NCBI RefSeq assembly: GCF_038002965.1
Contig: NZ_JBBOOE010000001.1
Coordinates: forward strand, 1,345,001-1,409,000
Direction of reading: 5' to 3'
DNA from: Robertmurraya sp. FSL R5-0851
GTDB lineage: Bacteria; Bacillota; Bacilli; Bacillales; Cytobacillaceae
Length of the DNA stretch: 64,000 bases
Positions within the stretch are counted from its first letter, which is position 1; every line of letters begins with the position of its first letter. This document shows positions 33,936-43,084 of the stretch, piece by piece. The notes beneath the pieces are model-generated. The model ran no database searches. It had not been told where the DNA came from and saw nothing but the letters and a program-made list of their open reading frames with translations. Both the position numbers and the translations under genes were made by a program.

Positions 33936-36077
33936 CTATGCTTTCTTAATAATAACCTTATCATCCTCTACAACCGCGATTAATTCTTTACAATCAGGAT
34001 CGTTTATAATAAAGTCCGAAATTTGATCTTCAATTTGGTCTTGAATCACTCTTCTTAACGGACGTGCTCCGAAAGAAGGAGAGTAACCTAAGGTAGCAAG
34101 TTTTCTTTTCACTTCATCAGTTACTGTTACAGCCATCTGTTGCTCTTTAAGCATACTATTTAAGTCTTTAATCATAATATCAACAATTTGAAGTAAATCC
34201 TCTTCTTTTAATGATGAGAATTCGATAATAGCATCAAAACGATTGAGGAACTCAGGCTTAAAGTATGATCCTAATGTAGCTAATAAATTGCTTTCGAGTT
34301 CGTGATGATCATTTCCAAAGCCAACCTTTACCGTCTTATGGCCGACACCTGCATTGGAAGTCATAATAATAACCGTATCTTTAAAACTGACTGTTCTGCC
34401 TTGGCTATCCGTTAATCTACCGTCTTCAAGGATTTGAAGGAACATATTTAGAACGTCTGGATGTGCTTTTTCAATCTCATCTAGCAAAATAATGTTATAA
34501 GGATTTCGTCTCACTTGTTCCGTTAACTGTCCAGATTCCTCATGTCCCACATAACCAGGAGGAGAACCAATTAGTTTAGATACGCTGTGCTTTTCCATGT
34601 ATTCACTCATATCTAAGCGAATCATAGAGTTTTTTGAACCAAATAGTTCTTCAGCTAATGACTTGGACAATTCTGTTTTTCCGACACCGGTTGGACCAAC
34701 GAAAAGGAAGGATCCAATAGGACGTCCTTTTGCTTTTAAACCAGCTCGACTTCGACGAATAGCTTTTACTACTTTTTTCACAGCTTCCTGCTGTCCAATT
34801 ACCTTATTTGATAAGTAACCTTCAAGTTTTTGTAGCTTTTCTTGTTCAGATTGCTCAAGTTTACCTACAGGAATTCTAGTTTTCTTTTCAATTAATTCAT
34901 GGATATGCTCTACTTTTACCATTGGTCTATGATCAAGGTCTACTTGAGAAAACTGTTGCTCAAGTTCTTTTTCTTCTTCACGTAGCTTGGCAGCGAGCTC
35001 ATATTTTTCTTCCTTTAAAACTTTTTCTTTTTCTATAGCGATTTCCTTCAAGCGATTTTCAATGCCTTCCTTATTAGAATAATTAGATATTAAGTTCAGC
35101 TTTGAACCGGCTTCATCAAGTAAATCAATCGCTTTATCAGGAAGAAATCGATCTTGAATGTATCGATGGGATAAATTCACACATGCTACGATTGCCTCGT
35201 CTGTAAATACTACCTCATGATAGTCCTCGTATTTCCTTTTTAAACCTTTAAGGATTTCAATCGCCTCGGATATTGTTGGTTCTTGTACTTGAACCGGTTG
35301 GAAACGTCTTTCAAGAGCGGCGTCCTTCTCAATTTTTCTATACTCTTTTAAAGTTGTTGCGCCAATAAGTTGAAGTTCGCCACGTGCTAATGCTGGCTTT
35401 AATATATTCCCAGCGTCCATCGAGCCTTCTGCACTCCCGGCACCAACTAACTGATGAATTTCGTCAATAAATAGGATAATATTTTTCTTTTGCTGAAGCT
35501 CAAGGATTATTTCTTTCATTCTCTCTTCAAATTGGCCACGGATACCTGTGTTTGATACTAAAGAAGCTACATCCAAAAGGTAAACTTGGCTGTTTTTAAG
35601 TTTGTTTGGAACATTTCCTTCAGCAATCTTAACTGCCAGGTGCTCTGCAATGGCTGTTTTACCAACACCAGGTTCACCTATTAAGACAGGATTATTTTTA
35701 TTTCTTCTATTTAAGATTTCAATGACACGGTTAACCTCTTCTTCACGGCCAATCACTGGATCAATTAAACCAGCCTGTGCCATTGTCGTTAAGTTTCGTC
35801 CGAATTGATCAATGAAGCCCCCGTTCCCAGTGTTTTTCTGTGGAGTCTCCATATTTCTTTGTGGTTTGCCTTTTTGATTCATATTCATAGGTTGAAAGAA
35901 TGATTCGAAAGGGGGGAAAGGTTGAAAACCAGATAGGTTTGGTCCCAAAGTTGATAACATCTTGTCGCGCTCCTTCTGGAAGCAGCTTTGACAAAGATGT
36001 AGTTGATTTTCATTCCCATTAATCGTCATTCTTACAGCAATAGTTGCTTCTGTTATTTGACATGTTTGACAAAGCAT
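33936..36077 (-). CDS. clpE: ATP-dependent Clp protease ATPase subunit ClpE
   Basis: 713 residues. The N-terminal zinc finger (C3, C6, C29, C32) distinguishes ClpE from ClpC. Then AAA domain 1 (GEPGVGKT), a UVR coiled-coil region (YELAAKLREEEKELEQQ) and AAA domain 2 (GPTGVGKTELSKSLAEELFG). It unfolds proteins for ClpP during heat stress and helps turn over CtsR. ATG start behind ATAGGAGGAGAAATGT. Its promoter is covered by two CtsR operators. Position beside ykvI matches B. subtilis. The motA/motB genes that flank clpE there are absent. Confidence 0.95.
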   Translation of the reverse strand: MLCQTCQITEATIAVRMTINGNENQLHLCQSCFQKERDKMLSTLGPNLSGFQPFPPFESFFQPMNMNQKGKPQRNMETPQKNTGNGGFIDQFGRNLTTMAQAGLIDPVIGREEEVNRVIEILNRRNKNNPVLIGEPGVGKTAIAEHLAVKIAEGNVPNKLKNSQVYLLDVASLVSNTGIRGQFEERMKEIILELQQKKNIILFIDEIHQLVGAGSAEGSMDAGNILKPALARGELQLIGATTLKEYRKIEKDAALERRFQPVQVQEPTISEAIEILKGLKRKYEDYHEVVFTDEAIVACVNLSHRYIQDRFLPDKAIDLLDEAGSKLNLISNYSNKEGIENRLKEIAIEKEKVLKEEKYELAAKLREEEKELEQQFSQVDLDHRPMVKVEHIHELIEKKTRIPVGKLEQSEQEKLQKLEGYLSNKVIGQQEAVKKVVKAIRRSRAGLKAKGRPIGSFLFVGPTGVGKTELSKSLAEELFGSKNSMIRLDMSEYMEKHSVSKLIGSPPGYVGHEESGQLTEQVRRNPYNIILLDEIEKAHPDVLNMFLQILEDGRLTDSQGRTVSFKDTVIIMTSNAGVGHKTVKVGFGNDHHELESNLLATLGSYFKPEFLNRFDAIIEFSSLKEEDLLQIVDIMIKDLNSMLKEQQMAVTVTDEVKRKLATLGYSPSFGARPLRRVIQDQIEDQISDFIINDPDCKELIAVVEDDKVIIKKA

Positions 36078-36106
36078 ACATTTCTCCTCCTATTTTTAAA
36101 GTTGAC

Positions 36107-36164
36107 TTTGACTAACTTTGACCTTTTGTATTTTGATTATACTTTGACCTTTTTTGACTTTCAA
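36107..36164 (-). promoter_or_regulatory. clpE promoter with two CtsR operators
   Basis: On the minus strand -35 TTGAAA (36159-36164), a 17-bp spacer and -10 TATAAT (36136-36141). One CtsR operator, read on the plus strand as TTTGACC-TTT-TTTGACT (36143-36159), fills the spacer; a second, TTTGACT-AAC-TTTGACC (36107-36123), lies just downstream of the start site. Both fit the tandem heptad CtsR site. Confidence 0.9.
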
Positions 36165-36287
36165 GTATTTTGATTACATTTTTTTTGTAAGATTGTTCCA
36201 AGGATGGTTGATATTCTTTTCATCCTGAAAAAGCTCGTCATTGTTTGTCCTTCTTTTCATATAATTAAAAGGAAGGGGGGAGATGGG

Positions 36288-37334
36288 GTGAAAAAGAAGT
36301 GGGGGGCAGCGCTTCAGCTTGCTGCAGTTTACGTAGGAACTGTTGTAGGTGCTGGGTTTGCCACAGGAAAGGAAATCGTAGAGTTTTTCTCCCGATTTGG
36401 TTTTATTGGACTAATAGGGATTTTAATTAGTGGTTATATTTTTATCTTTTTAGGCTCTAAACTCATGCGGCTAGCAGCAAGAATGCGAGCTAAATCATAT
36501 CAGGAGTTAAATACATTTTTGTTCGGCCCTTATTTAGGCGGGGCTATAAATATTTTAATGTTATTCATGTTACTCGGAGTGAGTGCTGTTATGTTAAGCG
36601 GTGCCGGTGCCGTTTTTCAGGAGCAGCTAGGTCTTTCGAGAAGTTTAGGAATCATGCTAACGATAGCTCTTTCTTTTATCGTCATGATTGTTGGAACCAA
36701 AGGTTTATTTGCCGTTAATACTTTTGTGGTACCGATGATGATTTGTTTTAGTTTTATGTTATTTTTGGTTACGATTCAGCAACCTCATTTTCTTGAACAG
36801 CTTTTGTTTATTCCTCCGGCTGACGATGGATGGAAGTCTGTTGTTAACCCGTTTTCCTATACGGCTTTTAATATTGGGCTTGCCCAAGCGGTGCTTGTCC
36901 CAGTTGCAGCAGAAATAGAAGATGAAGATACGGTAAAGTGGGGGGGAATTATTGGGGGTGCTGCGTTAACGCTTATTCTGCTTTCTAGTCATGCGACATT
37001 AATCATGCTCCCTAATTTAGAAATATACGAGATACCAATGGCTGCTATTATGAAAGATCTAGCTTATGGTTTTTATTGGATTTATGTACTGATTATTTAT
37101 GGAGAGATTTTTACATCCGTTATTGGTAATGTATATGGTCTTGAGAAGCAACTCAATCATTACTTAAAACTTCCTAGCATTGTTTGGGTATGCATTATTT
37201 TTGTCATTTCATACTTAGGTAGTTTTGTAAATTATGGAACATTGCTTTCCTACCTATACCCGATATTTGGTTACGTCACGATCATATTTATTGTTCTTTT
37301 GTGGATGAAGCCTCTGGATTCCGTCAAAAAATAA
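36288..37334 (+). CDS. ykvI: YkvI-family membrane protein
   Basis: 348 residues with about ten hydrophobic segments. It resembles APC-superfamily transporters: AAVYVGTVVGAGFATGKEIVEFF carries the broken first helix with Gly residues. B. subtilis YkvI has no proven substrate. GTG start at 36288 behind GGGGGGAGATGGG; the open frame reaches 36204 without a site. It is divergent from clpE, and a bidirectional terminator overlaps the stop. Confidence 0.85.
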   Translation: MKKKWGAALQLAAVYVGTVVGAGFATGKEIVEFFSRFGFIGLIGILISGYIFIFLGSKLMRLAARMRAKSYQELNTFLFGPYLGGAINILMLFMLLGVSAVMLSGAGAVFQEQLGLSRSLGIMLTIALSFIVMIVGTKGLFAVNTFVVPMMICFSFMLFLVTIQQPHFLEQLLFIPPADDGWKSVVNPFSYTAFNIGLAQAVLVPVAAEIEDEDTVKWGGIIGGAALTLILLSSHATLIMLPNLEIYEIPMAAIMKDLAYGFYWIYVLIIYGEIFTSVIGNVYGLEKQLNHYLKLPSIVWVCIIFVISYLGSFVNYGTLLSYLYPIFGYVTIIFIVLLWMKPLDSVKK

Positions 37335-37363
37335 GACTCGGAAAAAATCTCCGAGTCTTATTT
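37329..37363. terminator. Bidirectional terminator, ykvI / lipoprotein
   Basis: Perfect stem AAATAAGACTCGGA / TCCGAGTCTTATTT with an 8-nt A-rich loop. It includes the stops of both convergent genes. Confidence 0.9.
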
Positions 37364-38014
37364 GGCTTCGTTAACTATGGTTTCTGCCATTTTTATAAAT
37401 GAGTCGCGATAATCTAAAGATTCTTTTGTGAAAGAGGTTAGTTTGATTACTCCTTCATTGTTTTTAACCAGGTAAGAAGTAATAACCTCTTCATTTATCC
37501 TAGCTTCATACACCTTACTATTTGCAAAAAACTCAAGCTCCGGTGGGTTGATTTCATTTACTTCAGAAGCTACAGCCTGTAACTGTTCGACCGCCGTCTG
37601 TTCAGTAGAATCCCAGTCCACATCCTTTGGTAAGAGTTCGACCCTCATAAAAATTTCACCATCATTTGAAAGCATGACTACGTCCTTATTTGGTTCTTCT
37701 GCTGTTAGTTCATAATCTGGAAGGATATACATTGAATATCCTTGATTATCACTATGTTTTAAAAATGCTGTTTGTTCTTTTGTTTCTCCATTTAGTGTAT
37801 AGGTTAAATTATTTTCAAGAAGGCGAATCATTGTATCCGATGGATCAGTTTCTTCATTATTATCCTCTTGAACCGAACCTTCTTCCGGTTCTACGTTTTC
37901 CTGTTGTGGGGATGTCCCATTTTTGGCTTCCTCTAGGCTGGTTTCTCCAGTTCCACAGGCTGTTAACACTGCAGCGAGTAAGCCAATGGTTATATACAAA
38001 TTAATAAATTTCAC
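37358..38014 (-). CDS. Putative lipoprotein, unknown function
   Basis: 218 residues. Signal peptide with lipobox LTAC (KFINLYITIGLLAAVLTACG), followed by an acidic Glu/Asp-rich linker (EEAKNGTSPQQENVEPEEG). The folded part begins near residue 60 (DTMIRLLENNLTYTLNGETKEQTAFL). It should be anchored on the outer face of the membrane. GTG start at 38014 after AGGAGGATATGTAA. No specific family is recognised with confidence. It is followed upstream by a CPBP protease gene on the same strand about 80 bp away. Confidence 0.75.
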   Translation of the reverse strand: MKFINLYITIGLLAAVLTACGTGETSLEEAKNGTSPQQENVEPEEGSVQEDNNEETDPSDTMIRLLENNLTYTLNGETKEQTAFLKHSDNQGYSMYILPDYELTAEEPNKDVVMLSNDGEIFMRVELLPKDVDWDSTEQTAVEQLQAVASEVNEINPPELEFFANSKVYEARINEEVITSYLVKNNEGVIKLTSFTKESLDYRDSFIKMAETIVNEAK

Positions 38015-38092
38015 TTACATATCCTCCTAATTGTTTATTTGAGAGTCTTATCATAATAGACGGAAGTGGTTTAGAAAGGTTACATAGCCAAT

Positions 38093-38704
38093 CTAACTTA
38101 ATGGAAGCAGGACTAACAAAAATAAATCAAATACAAGGTGTGAAACAATTAGTAAAGGAATGCTCCTCTTCCAAACGTAGAGGCTTGACCAAACTAGACC
38201 GGCAACAATTGAAGCGAGGATCAGGTGGCTTGACCCTGAGTATATGTTGACAGAAGTATATAATAAAGTTGATAGCAAAATACTGGGTAGGATTTTTAAC
38301 CGTCCAATAAGTCGTTTTAAAATAAATCCTCGCCAGAAGATTTCTTCCCCAGGAATGATGATAAGAAATAAGACGATGTATTGCCATATTTGAGTAGGAG
38401 ACATTTGTTTATAAAGCTTAGCAACCGATCCTTTTAACGGAAGATCAATGATATGTATGATGATATTACCTAGGTAAAATAAGCCAAATAAACTTACTCC
38501 TGATAACACACCATACGTCAAATAAATTTGAATGGGTTGCTGGTCATCCATTTCCTCTTGAAGAATGGTGTAAGTAATTAGAAACAGCATCGAAGCTGTG
38601 AATAGGTACCAAAACACATTTTTTTCTTGAAAAGTAATGAATAACAATACATGGGCAAGTAAAATACCGAAAATTATTCTTGCATCCAATTTTTTCTGAA
38701 GCAT
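38093..38704 (-). CDS. CPBP family intramembrane metalloprotease
   Basis: 203 residues with about six membrane helices. It has the CPBP/Abi signature EEIFWRGFILKRL and a second His motif in LIVSHLVFDLFLL. Bacterial members cleave membrane proteins or act in peptide maturation and self-immunity; the target here is unknown. ATG start at 38704 behind GGAAAGGAGCCATAAT. No bacteriocin-like gene is seen nearby, so an immunity role is not supported. Confidence 0.85.
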   Translation of the reverse strand: MLQKKLDARIIFGILLAHVLLFITFQEKNVFWYLFTASMLFLITYTILQEEMDDQQPIQIYLTYGVLSGVSLFGLFYLGNIIIHIIDLPLKGSVAKLYKQMSPTQIWQYIVLFLIIIPGEEIFWRGFILKRLIGRLKILPSILLSTLLYTSVNIYSGSSHLILASIVAGLVWSSLYVWKRSIPLLIVSHLVFDLFLLVLLPLS

Positions 38705-38745
38705 ATTATGGCTCCTTTCCTAAAGCATGGTCTTACATTTATTGA

Positions 38746-38779
38746 AAAAAAGAAGAAACCTCTTACATAAGAGGTTTCC
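38746..38779 (-). terminator. ykvS terminator
   Basis: On the minus strand GAAACCTCTTA / TAAGAGGTTTC with a 2-3 nt loop, followed by TTCTTTTTTTC. Confidence 0.75.
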
Positions 38780-38859
38780 CACATTATAACCTATTTTTAT
38801 TTTCGAGACAAAAAAGGATGCTACTAAACATGTAGAATGCGCTTCCAATTAGTTCGTTT

Positions 38860-39048
38860 CTAAAATGAAGATTCTTTAATAACCTTATAGTTTTTATGAT
38901 TTACAACAGTTCTTTGGTCTAATTCAAGATCCCGATAATTGTCCATATAAGTAAGGTCTACAATTACTGAATTTTCGTTTACTTTTTCAACAATTCCCTG
39001 TAACCCGTCTCTAAATTCGATCACGTTCCCCACTTCAGCTCTTTTCAA
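38860..39048 (-). CDS. ykvS: DUF2187 protein YkvS
   Basis: 62 residues. KRAEVGNVIEFRDGLQGIVEKVNENSVIVDLTYM is the DUF2187 (KOW/Tudor-like) pattern, and it is close in size to B. subtilis YkvS. Function is unknown; the small beta barrel could bind nucleic acid. TTG start at 39048 after AAGGAGAGAGCGACA; the open frame to 39099 has no ribosome site. It is monocistronic with a hairpin terminator. Confidence 0.82.
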   Translation of the reverse strand: MKRAEVGNVIEFRDGLQGIVEKVNENSVIVDLTYMDNYRDLELDQRTVVNHKNYKVIKESSF

Positions 39049-39238
39049 TGTCGCTCTCTCCTTTTCTTTCCAGATGACGATATTATAAACATTTTGCACT
39101 ACTTTTTCCTGTACGTAAAGAATTTTTTGTAAATTTTAATAATTATTTATTATATTAATAGTTTTTAAGAGAATGTATAGTCGATTTTGAAACCCTTTAT
39201 CTTTTATATATAATAAATCTATAAGGGAGGGATTGTAT

Positions 39239-39433
39239 TTGGAAAAAGATTTGATTTTAGAAATGATTGAAAAATTAAGAAGTGGACAAATAAATGAGTG
39301 GAATGTAGATAAAGAAGTATTCCTAGATGTAAGGGCTGTGATTGTAGCTTTGGAAGATTTTAAACATTTCAGAGGGATTGCCCAAAGAAGTGGGGGTGTG
39401 ATTTATCAGTACTTACAAGAACCTAGAAGCTAG
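39239..39433 (+). CDS. Hypothetical small protein (64 aa)
   Basis: 64 residues from TTG at 39239 ([18 protein letters not shown]), which sits 8 nt from AAGGGAGG; the alternative TTG at 39233 is too close. It is helical and acidic in the first half, with [11 protein letters not shown] near the end. No known domain is recognised. It lies 15 bp before the SDR gene on the same strand, so the two are probably co-transcribed. Confidence 0.6.
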   Translation: MEKDLILEMIEKLRSGQINEWNVDKEVFLDVRAVIVALEDFKHFRGIAQRSGGVIYQYLQEPRS

Positions 39434-39448
39434 GGAAGGTGGACAAAT

Positions 39449-40180
39449 ATGTATAATGAAAAAATCGTAATTATTACAGGTGGTGCCAGTGGTATTGGTG
39501 CTGGAATTGTTCATGCTTTTTATGAAGCTGGTGCAAAGGTAGTTATTGCTGATTACAATACAGAAAATGGTAAGCAAGCAGAGAAGAAATATAACTGTGA
39601 GAGGGTAAGTTTTTTTGAAACTGATGTTTCAAACGAGCAATCAGTTGTTTCTTTGGTTACTTTTGTAATGGAGAGATACGGTCGAGTGGATATTCTGATT
39701 AATAATGCAGGTATTTCCTCTTTTTCAAATTTCTACGAAATGACCGTGGAACAATGGGATAGAGTAATAAATACCAATTTAAAGGGTGTTTTCCTCTGTT
39801 CGAGGGAGGTTGCCAAGGTGATTGAAGAAGGAGGATCGATCGTTAATATCTCTTCAACTAGGGCCAATATGTCCGAACCACATTCGGAAGCATATGCAGC
39901 ATCAAAAGGTGGAATTGTAGCATTGACCCATGCATTAGCAGCTACATTATCTGAAAAGAAAGTGAGAGTCAATTGCATAAGTCCAGGTTGGATAGAAACG
40001 AATCATTACGATGAGCTTCGTGAAATCGACCATTCACAGCATTTTTCTAGAAGGGTTGGTAAGCCAAGTGACATTGCGCGAGGATGTTTATTCTTATGTG
40101 ACCCGAATAATGATTTCATTACTGGTACAAATATGACCATTGATGGAGGAATGACGAAAAAGATGATTTACGAGGAGTAA
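39449..40180 (+). CDS. SDR family oxidoreductase
   Basis: 243 residues, classical short-chain dehydrogenase. Cofactor motif TGGASGIGAG, an Asp at the end of beta-2 (VVIADYN) favouring NAD, NNAG at the core, active site Ser in VNISSTRAN and YAASKGG. C-terminal FITGTNMTIDGGM is standard. The substrate is unknown. ATG start at 39449 with GGGAAGGTGG upstream. It follows a 64-residue hypothetical gene; a terminator follows. Confidence 0.88.
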   Translation: MYNEKIVIITGGASGIGAGIVHAFYEAGAKVVIADYNTENGKQAEKKYNCERVSFFETDVSNEQSVVSLVTFVMERYGRVDILINNAGISSFSNFYEMTVEQWDRVINTNLKGVFLCSREVAKVIEEGGSIVNISSTRANMSEPHSEAYAASKGGIVALTHALAATLSEKKVRVNCISPGWIETNHYDELREIDHSQHFSRRVGKPSDIARGCLFLCDPNNDFITGTNMTIDGGMTKKMIYEE

Positions 40181-40182
40181 GT

Positions 40183-40214
40183 AAAAAGCTACCAAAGTTA
40201 GGTAGCTTTTTAGT
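40183..40214. terminator. Terminator, SDR / PilZ gene
   Basis: Perfect 11-bp stem AAAAAGCTACC / GGTAGCTTTTT with loop AAAGTTA. It overlaps the PilZ stop codon and works for both convergent genes. Confidence 0.88.
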
Positions 40215-40593
40215 CTAGATTTTTTGATTCATTGTGAACCATTTTTGTGTAAATTTTAAGGACGTTGACGATTTCTTTTTTGGTTTCCTTATCATCTAAA
40301 CCAGTAAATCCGTATACCCACATTTTGCCTTCGGTCTTTTTCCATTTTGGCTTTCCAAGAACATTAATGAATCGCTCAGCTAATAAAAATGAAATCTCTA
40401 GCAAAAAATCATTTTGATCAATGGGTAAATTAATCGGTGATCTGAATTTGATCCCATTTGGGCTAATATCTACTATATAAGCAATTGCGGATTTAACATC
40501 CCCTTGCTTTCCATTTATGCTTACAATTTTAAATGTTCCATGAATAGGCTGTTGAAATTGAAATCTAAAGGCCTCTTGTCTTTTATAAATCAC
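40210..40593 (-). CDS. PilZ-domain protein (probable c-di-GMP effector)
   Basis: 127 residues from GTG at 40593 (IYKRQEAFRFQF), behind AAGGTGATAAAC. The PilZ elements are an N-terminal KRQEAFR arginine patch and VDISPNGIKF (DxSxxG). In the usual RRExFR context one Arg is Gln here, so c-di-GMP affinity should be checked. PilZ proteins bind c-di-GMP and change motility or polysaccharide output. It stands alone, upstream of the ptsHI intergenic region. The window also encodes a GGDEF-EAL enzyme and YkuI. Confidence 0.75.
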   Translation of the reverse strand: MIYKRQEAFRFQFQQPIHGTFKIVSINGKQGDVKSAIAYIVDISPNGIKFRSPINLPIDQNDFLLEISFLLAERFINVLGKPKWKKTEGKMWVYGFTGLDDKETKKEIVNVLKIYTKMVHNESKNLD

Positions 40594-41060
40594 GTTTATC
40601 ACCTTGTAAGAAAATGTAACAAATAACTGATTACTAAAATCATACATTTACCATTTATTGATTACAAGTATTTTATTTCCACGATTTTTATCAAACACCC
40701 ACTTTATTGGATAATATTTACCATTCTAACTCATGTTGGAAAATTTGAATATTATGAGTAAAAATGTAAGCGGTTAAATAAAAAAACTGTGAAATTTCCT
40801 CTACAATTGTGGCTTTTTCATTGTATACACGCTAAGGAAATGCTATTCTTTTTTTTGAGATGTCGATTGTCTGATAACCCTAAGAACTTTAGTCGGCGTT
40901 AACTATCTATATTTAATGAATAAAAACGACAGTGGAAAAAATACTAAAGTATGCTGTATATTTTTCAATGTCGGATTGAATAGGTAAAGTGAAGGAATTA
41001 GACAATTAACGAGAAACATCTTAGCAAATATATGTATAGGAAAAAGGAGTTTGATTAACC
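40594..41060. other. Intergenic region upstream of ptsHI
   Basis: 467 bp, very AT-rich, with no credible gene. It contains the PilZ-gene promoter on the minus strand, a cre-like site (40765-40778), and the ptsHI promoter. No ptsG gene precedes ptsH and no GlcT antiterminator site is seen. Confidence 0.6.
40765..40778 (+). promoter_or_regulatory. cre-like site upstream of ptsHI
   Basis: TGTAAGCGGTTAAA matches TGWAANCGNTNWCA at 13 of 14 positions. It lies 283 bp before ptsH. Confidence 0.4.
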
Positions 41061-41324
41061 ATGGCAGAAAAACAATTTAAAATTATAGCTGAAACAGGAA
41101 TTCACGCTCGTCCTGCAACATTATTAGTACAAGCAGCTAGCAAGTTCGATGCTGATATTAACCTTGAGTACAAAGGGAAAAAAGTAAACCTTAAGTCAAT
41201 CATGGGTGTTATGTCTCTAGGAGTTGGACAAGGAGCTGACATTACTATTTCTGCAGTAGGTGGAGATGAGCAAGAAGCACTAGCTAGTCTTGAAGAAACT
41301 TTGAAAAAAGAAGGTTTAGCATAA
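41061..41324 (+). CDS. ptsH: Phosphocarrier protein HPr
   Basis: 87 residues. His15 is in TGIHARPAT (the EI phosphorylation site) and Ser46 in [11 protein letters not shown] (the HPr kinase site). HPr carries phosphate from EI to sugar-specific EII proteins; HPr-Ser-P is the CcpA corepressor. ATG start with AAAAAGGAG upstream. It is two bases before ptsI, forming a classic ptsHI operon. Unlike in B. subtilis, no ptsG is adjacent. Confidence 0.98.
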   Translation: MAEKQFKIIAETGIHARPATLLVQAASKFDADINLEYKGKKVNLKSIMGVMSLGVGQGADITISAVGGDEQEALASLEETLKKEGLA

Positions 41325-41326
41325 AA

Positions 41327-43042
41327 ATGAACTTTTTAAATGGAATTGCTGCATCTAGCGGAATAGCAATCGCAAAAGCATACCGTTTGGTAGAACCTGA
41401 TTTAACCTTTACAAAAAAGTCAATCGACAACGATACAGTTGAAATTGATCGTTTCCGTGCGGCACTTGATCAATCAAAGGTTGAACTTGAAGGTATTAGA
41501 GACAAGGCAAAAGTAGAATTAGGTGCTGATAAGGCAGCTATTTTTGAAGCGCATTTGCTCGTACTAAGTGATCCAGAGCTTGTTTCTCCAATTGAAGATA
41601 AAATTAAAACAGATAAAGTAAATGCTGAATTTGCTTTAAAAGAAACAGCGGATATGTTTGTAGCGATGTTTGAGTCAATGGACAATGAATACATGAAGGA
41701 AAGAGCTGCTGATATTCGCGACGTAACAAAGCGCGTTCTTTCTCATTTACTAGGTGTACAACTTGTTAACCCTAGTATGATTTCAGAAGAAGTTATTATC
41801 GTTGCTGAAGATCTTACACCATCAGATACTGCACAGCTAAACCGTCAATTTGTGAAAGGCTTTACAACTGACATCGGAGGTAGAACTTCTCACTCTGCAA
41901 TTATGGCCCGCTCTATGGAAATTCCTGCAGTTGTAGGTACTAAAACTGCAACAGAAGAAATCCAAAACGGCGATCTTGTAATTGTAGATGGATTAAATGG
42001 ACAAGTCTATATTAATCCGACTGCTGAGGAAGTTGAACGTTTCAAGTCTGAGCACGCTGCTTTTGAAGCACAAAAAGCTGAGTGGGCAAAGCTTGTTAAC
42101 GAGCAAACGGTTACTTCTGATGGTCACCATGTGGAGCTTGCTGCAAATATTGGAACACCTAAAGATCTTAAAGGTGTTATTAACAATGGTGGCGAAGGTG
42201 TGGGACTTTACCGTACTGAATTCCTTTACATGGGTCGTGACCAACTTCCAACTGAAGAAGAGCAGTTTGAATCGTACAAAGCTGTTCTAGAAGGAATGGA
42301 TGGAAAGCCAGTTGTTGTTCGTACATTAGACATTGGTGGAGACAAAGAGCTTCCTTACTTAAACTTACCGAAGGAAATGAATCCATTCTTAGGATTCCGT
42401 GCGATCCGTTTATGTCTTGAAGAGCAAGACATGTTCCGTACGCAACTTCGCGCACTTCTTCGTGCAAGTGTATATGGAAACCTAAAAATTATGTTCCCAA
42501 TGATTGCAACACTTTCTGAATTCCGTCAAGGAAAAGCCATTCTTGAAGAAGAACGTCAAAAGCTTCAAGCTGAAGGAGTAGCTGTTTCTGAGAAAATTGA
42601 ACTTGGAATCATGGTAGAAATCCCTTCTACTGCTGTTATTGCAGATCAATTTGCTAAGGAAGTTGATTTCTTCAGTATTGGAACAAATGACTTAATTCAA
42701 TACACAATGGCTGCAGACCGTATGAACGAGAGAGTATCTTACTTGTATCAGCCATACAATCCAGCTATTTTACGCTTAGTAAAAATGGTTATTGACGCTG
42801 CACACAAAGAAGGCAAGTGGGCTGGAATGTGTGGAGAAATGGCGGGCGACGAGCAAGCGATCCCTGTTCTTCTCGGCTTAGGTTTAGATGAGTTCTCTAT
42901 GAGTGCAACATCTATCCTAAAAGCACGTTCTCAAATCCGTAACCTGTCAAAATCAGATATGGAAACATTAGCTTCAGAAGTGCTTCAAATGAGCACGACG
43001 GAAGAAGTGTTAGAAGCAGTAGCGAAAGCAACTCAACGCTAA
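41327..43042 (+). CDS. ptsI: PTS enzyme I (phosphoenolpyruvate-protein phosphotransferase)
   Basis: 571 residues, standard length. Active-site His in [15 protein letters not shown]-binding barrel motifs [27 protein letters not shown] [24 protein letters not shown] and the Cys in [13 protein letters not shown]. It transfers phosphate from PEP to HPr. The start is 2 bp after the ptsH stop with GAAGGTTTAG acting as ribosome site. A strong terminator follows. Confidence 0.98.
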   Translation: MNFLNGIAASSGIAIAKAYRLVEPDLTFTKKSIDNDTVEIDRFRAALDQSKVELEGIRDKAKVELGADKAAIFEAHLLVLSDPELVSPIEDKIKTDKVNAEFALKETADMFVAMFESMDNEYMKERAADIRDVTKRVLSHLLGVQLVNPSMISEEVIIVAEDLTPSDTAQLNRQFVKGFTTDIGGRTSHSAIMARSMEIPAVVGTKTATEEIQNGDLVIVDGLNGQVYINPTAEEVERFKSEHAAFEAQKAEWAKLVNEQTVTSDGHHVELAANIGTPKDLKGVINNGGEGVGLYRTEFLYMGRDQLPTEEEQFESYKAVLEGMDGKPVVVRTLDIGGDKELPYLNLPKEMNPFLGFRAIRLCLEEQDMFRTQLRALLRASVYGNLKIMFPMIATLSEFRQGKAILEEERQKLQAEGVAVSEKIELGIMVEIPSTAVIADQFAKEVDFFSIGTNDLIQYTMAADRMNERVSYLYQPYNPAILRLVKMVIDAAHKEGKWAGMCGEMAGDEQAIPVLLGLGLDEFSMSATSILKARSQIRNLSKSDMETLASEVLQMSTTEEVLEAVAKATQR

Positions 43043-43043
43043 A

Positions 43044-43084
43044 AAAAGAGACCCAACTGATTCATATCAGTTGGGTCTTTTTGA
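43044..43084. terminator. Bidirectional terminator, ptsHI / ykwB
   Basis: Stem AAAGAGACCCAACTGA / TCAGTTGGGTCTTTTT, loop TTCATA. It contains the stop codon of the minus-strand pseudogene. Confidence 0.9.

Noticed and set aside
38093..38704. CPBP protease as a bacteriocin immunity gene
   Set aside because: No precursor peptide, modification enzyme or exporter lies nearby.
40640..41060. Regulatory RNA upstream of ptsH
   Set aside because: The region is AT-rich with weak pairings only; no known riboswitch or antiterminator pattern was found.
41997..42467. Several frames of 80-97 codons overlapping ptsI on both strands
   Set aside because: They are shadows of the ptsI reading frame with no start signals or family pattern.
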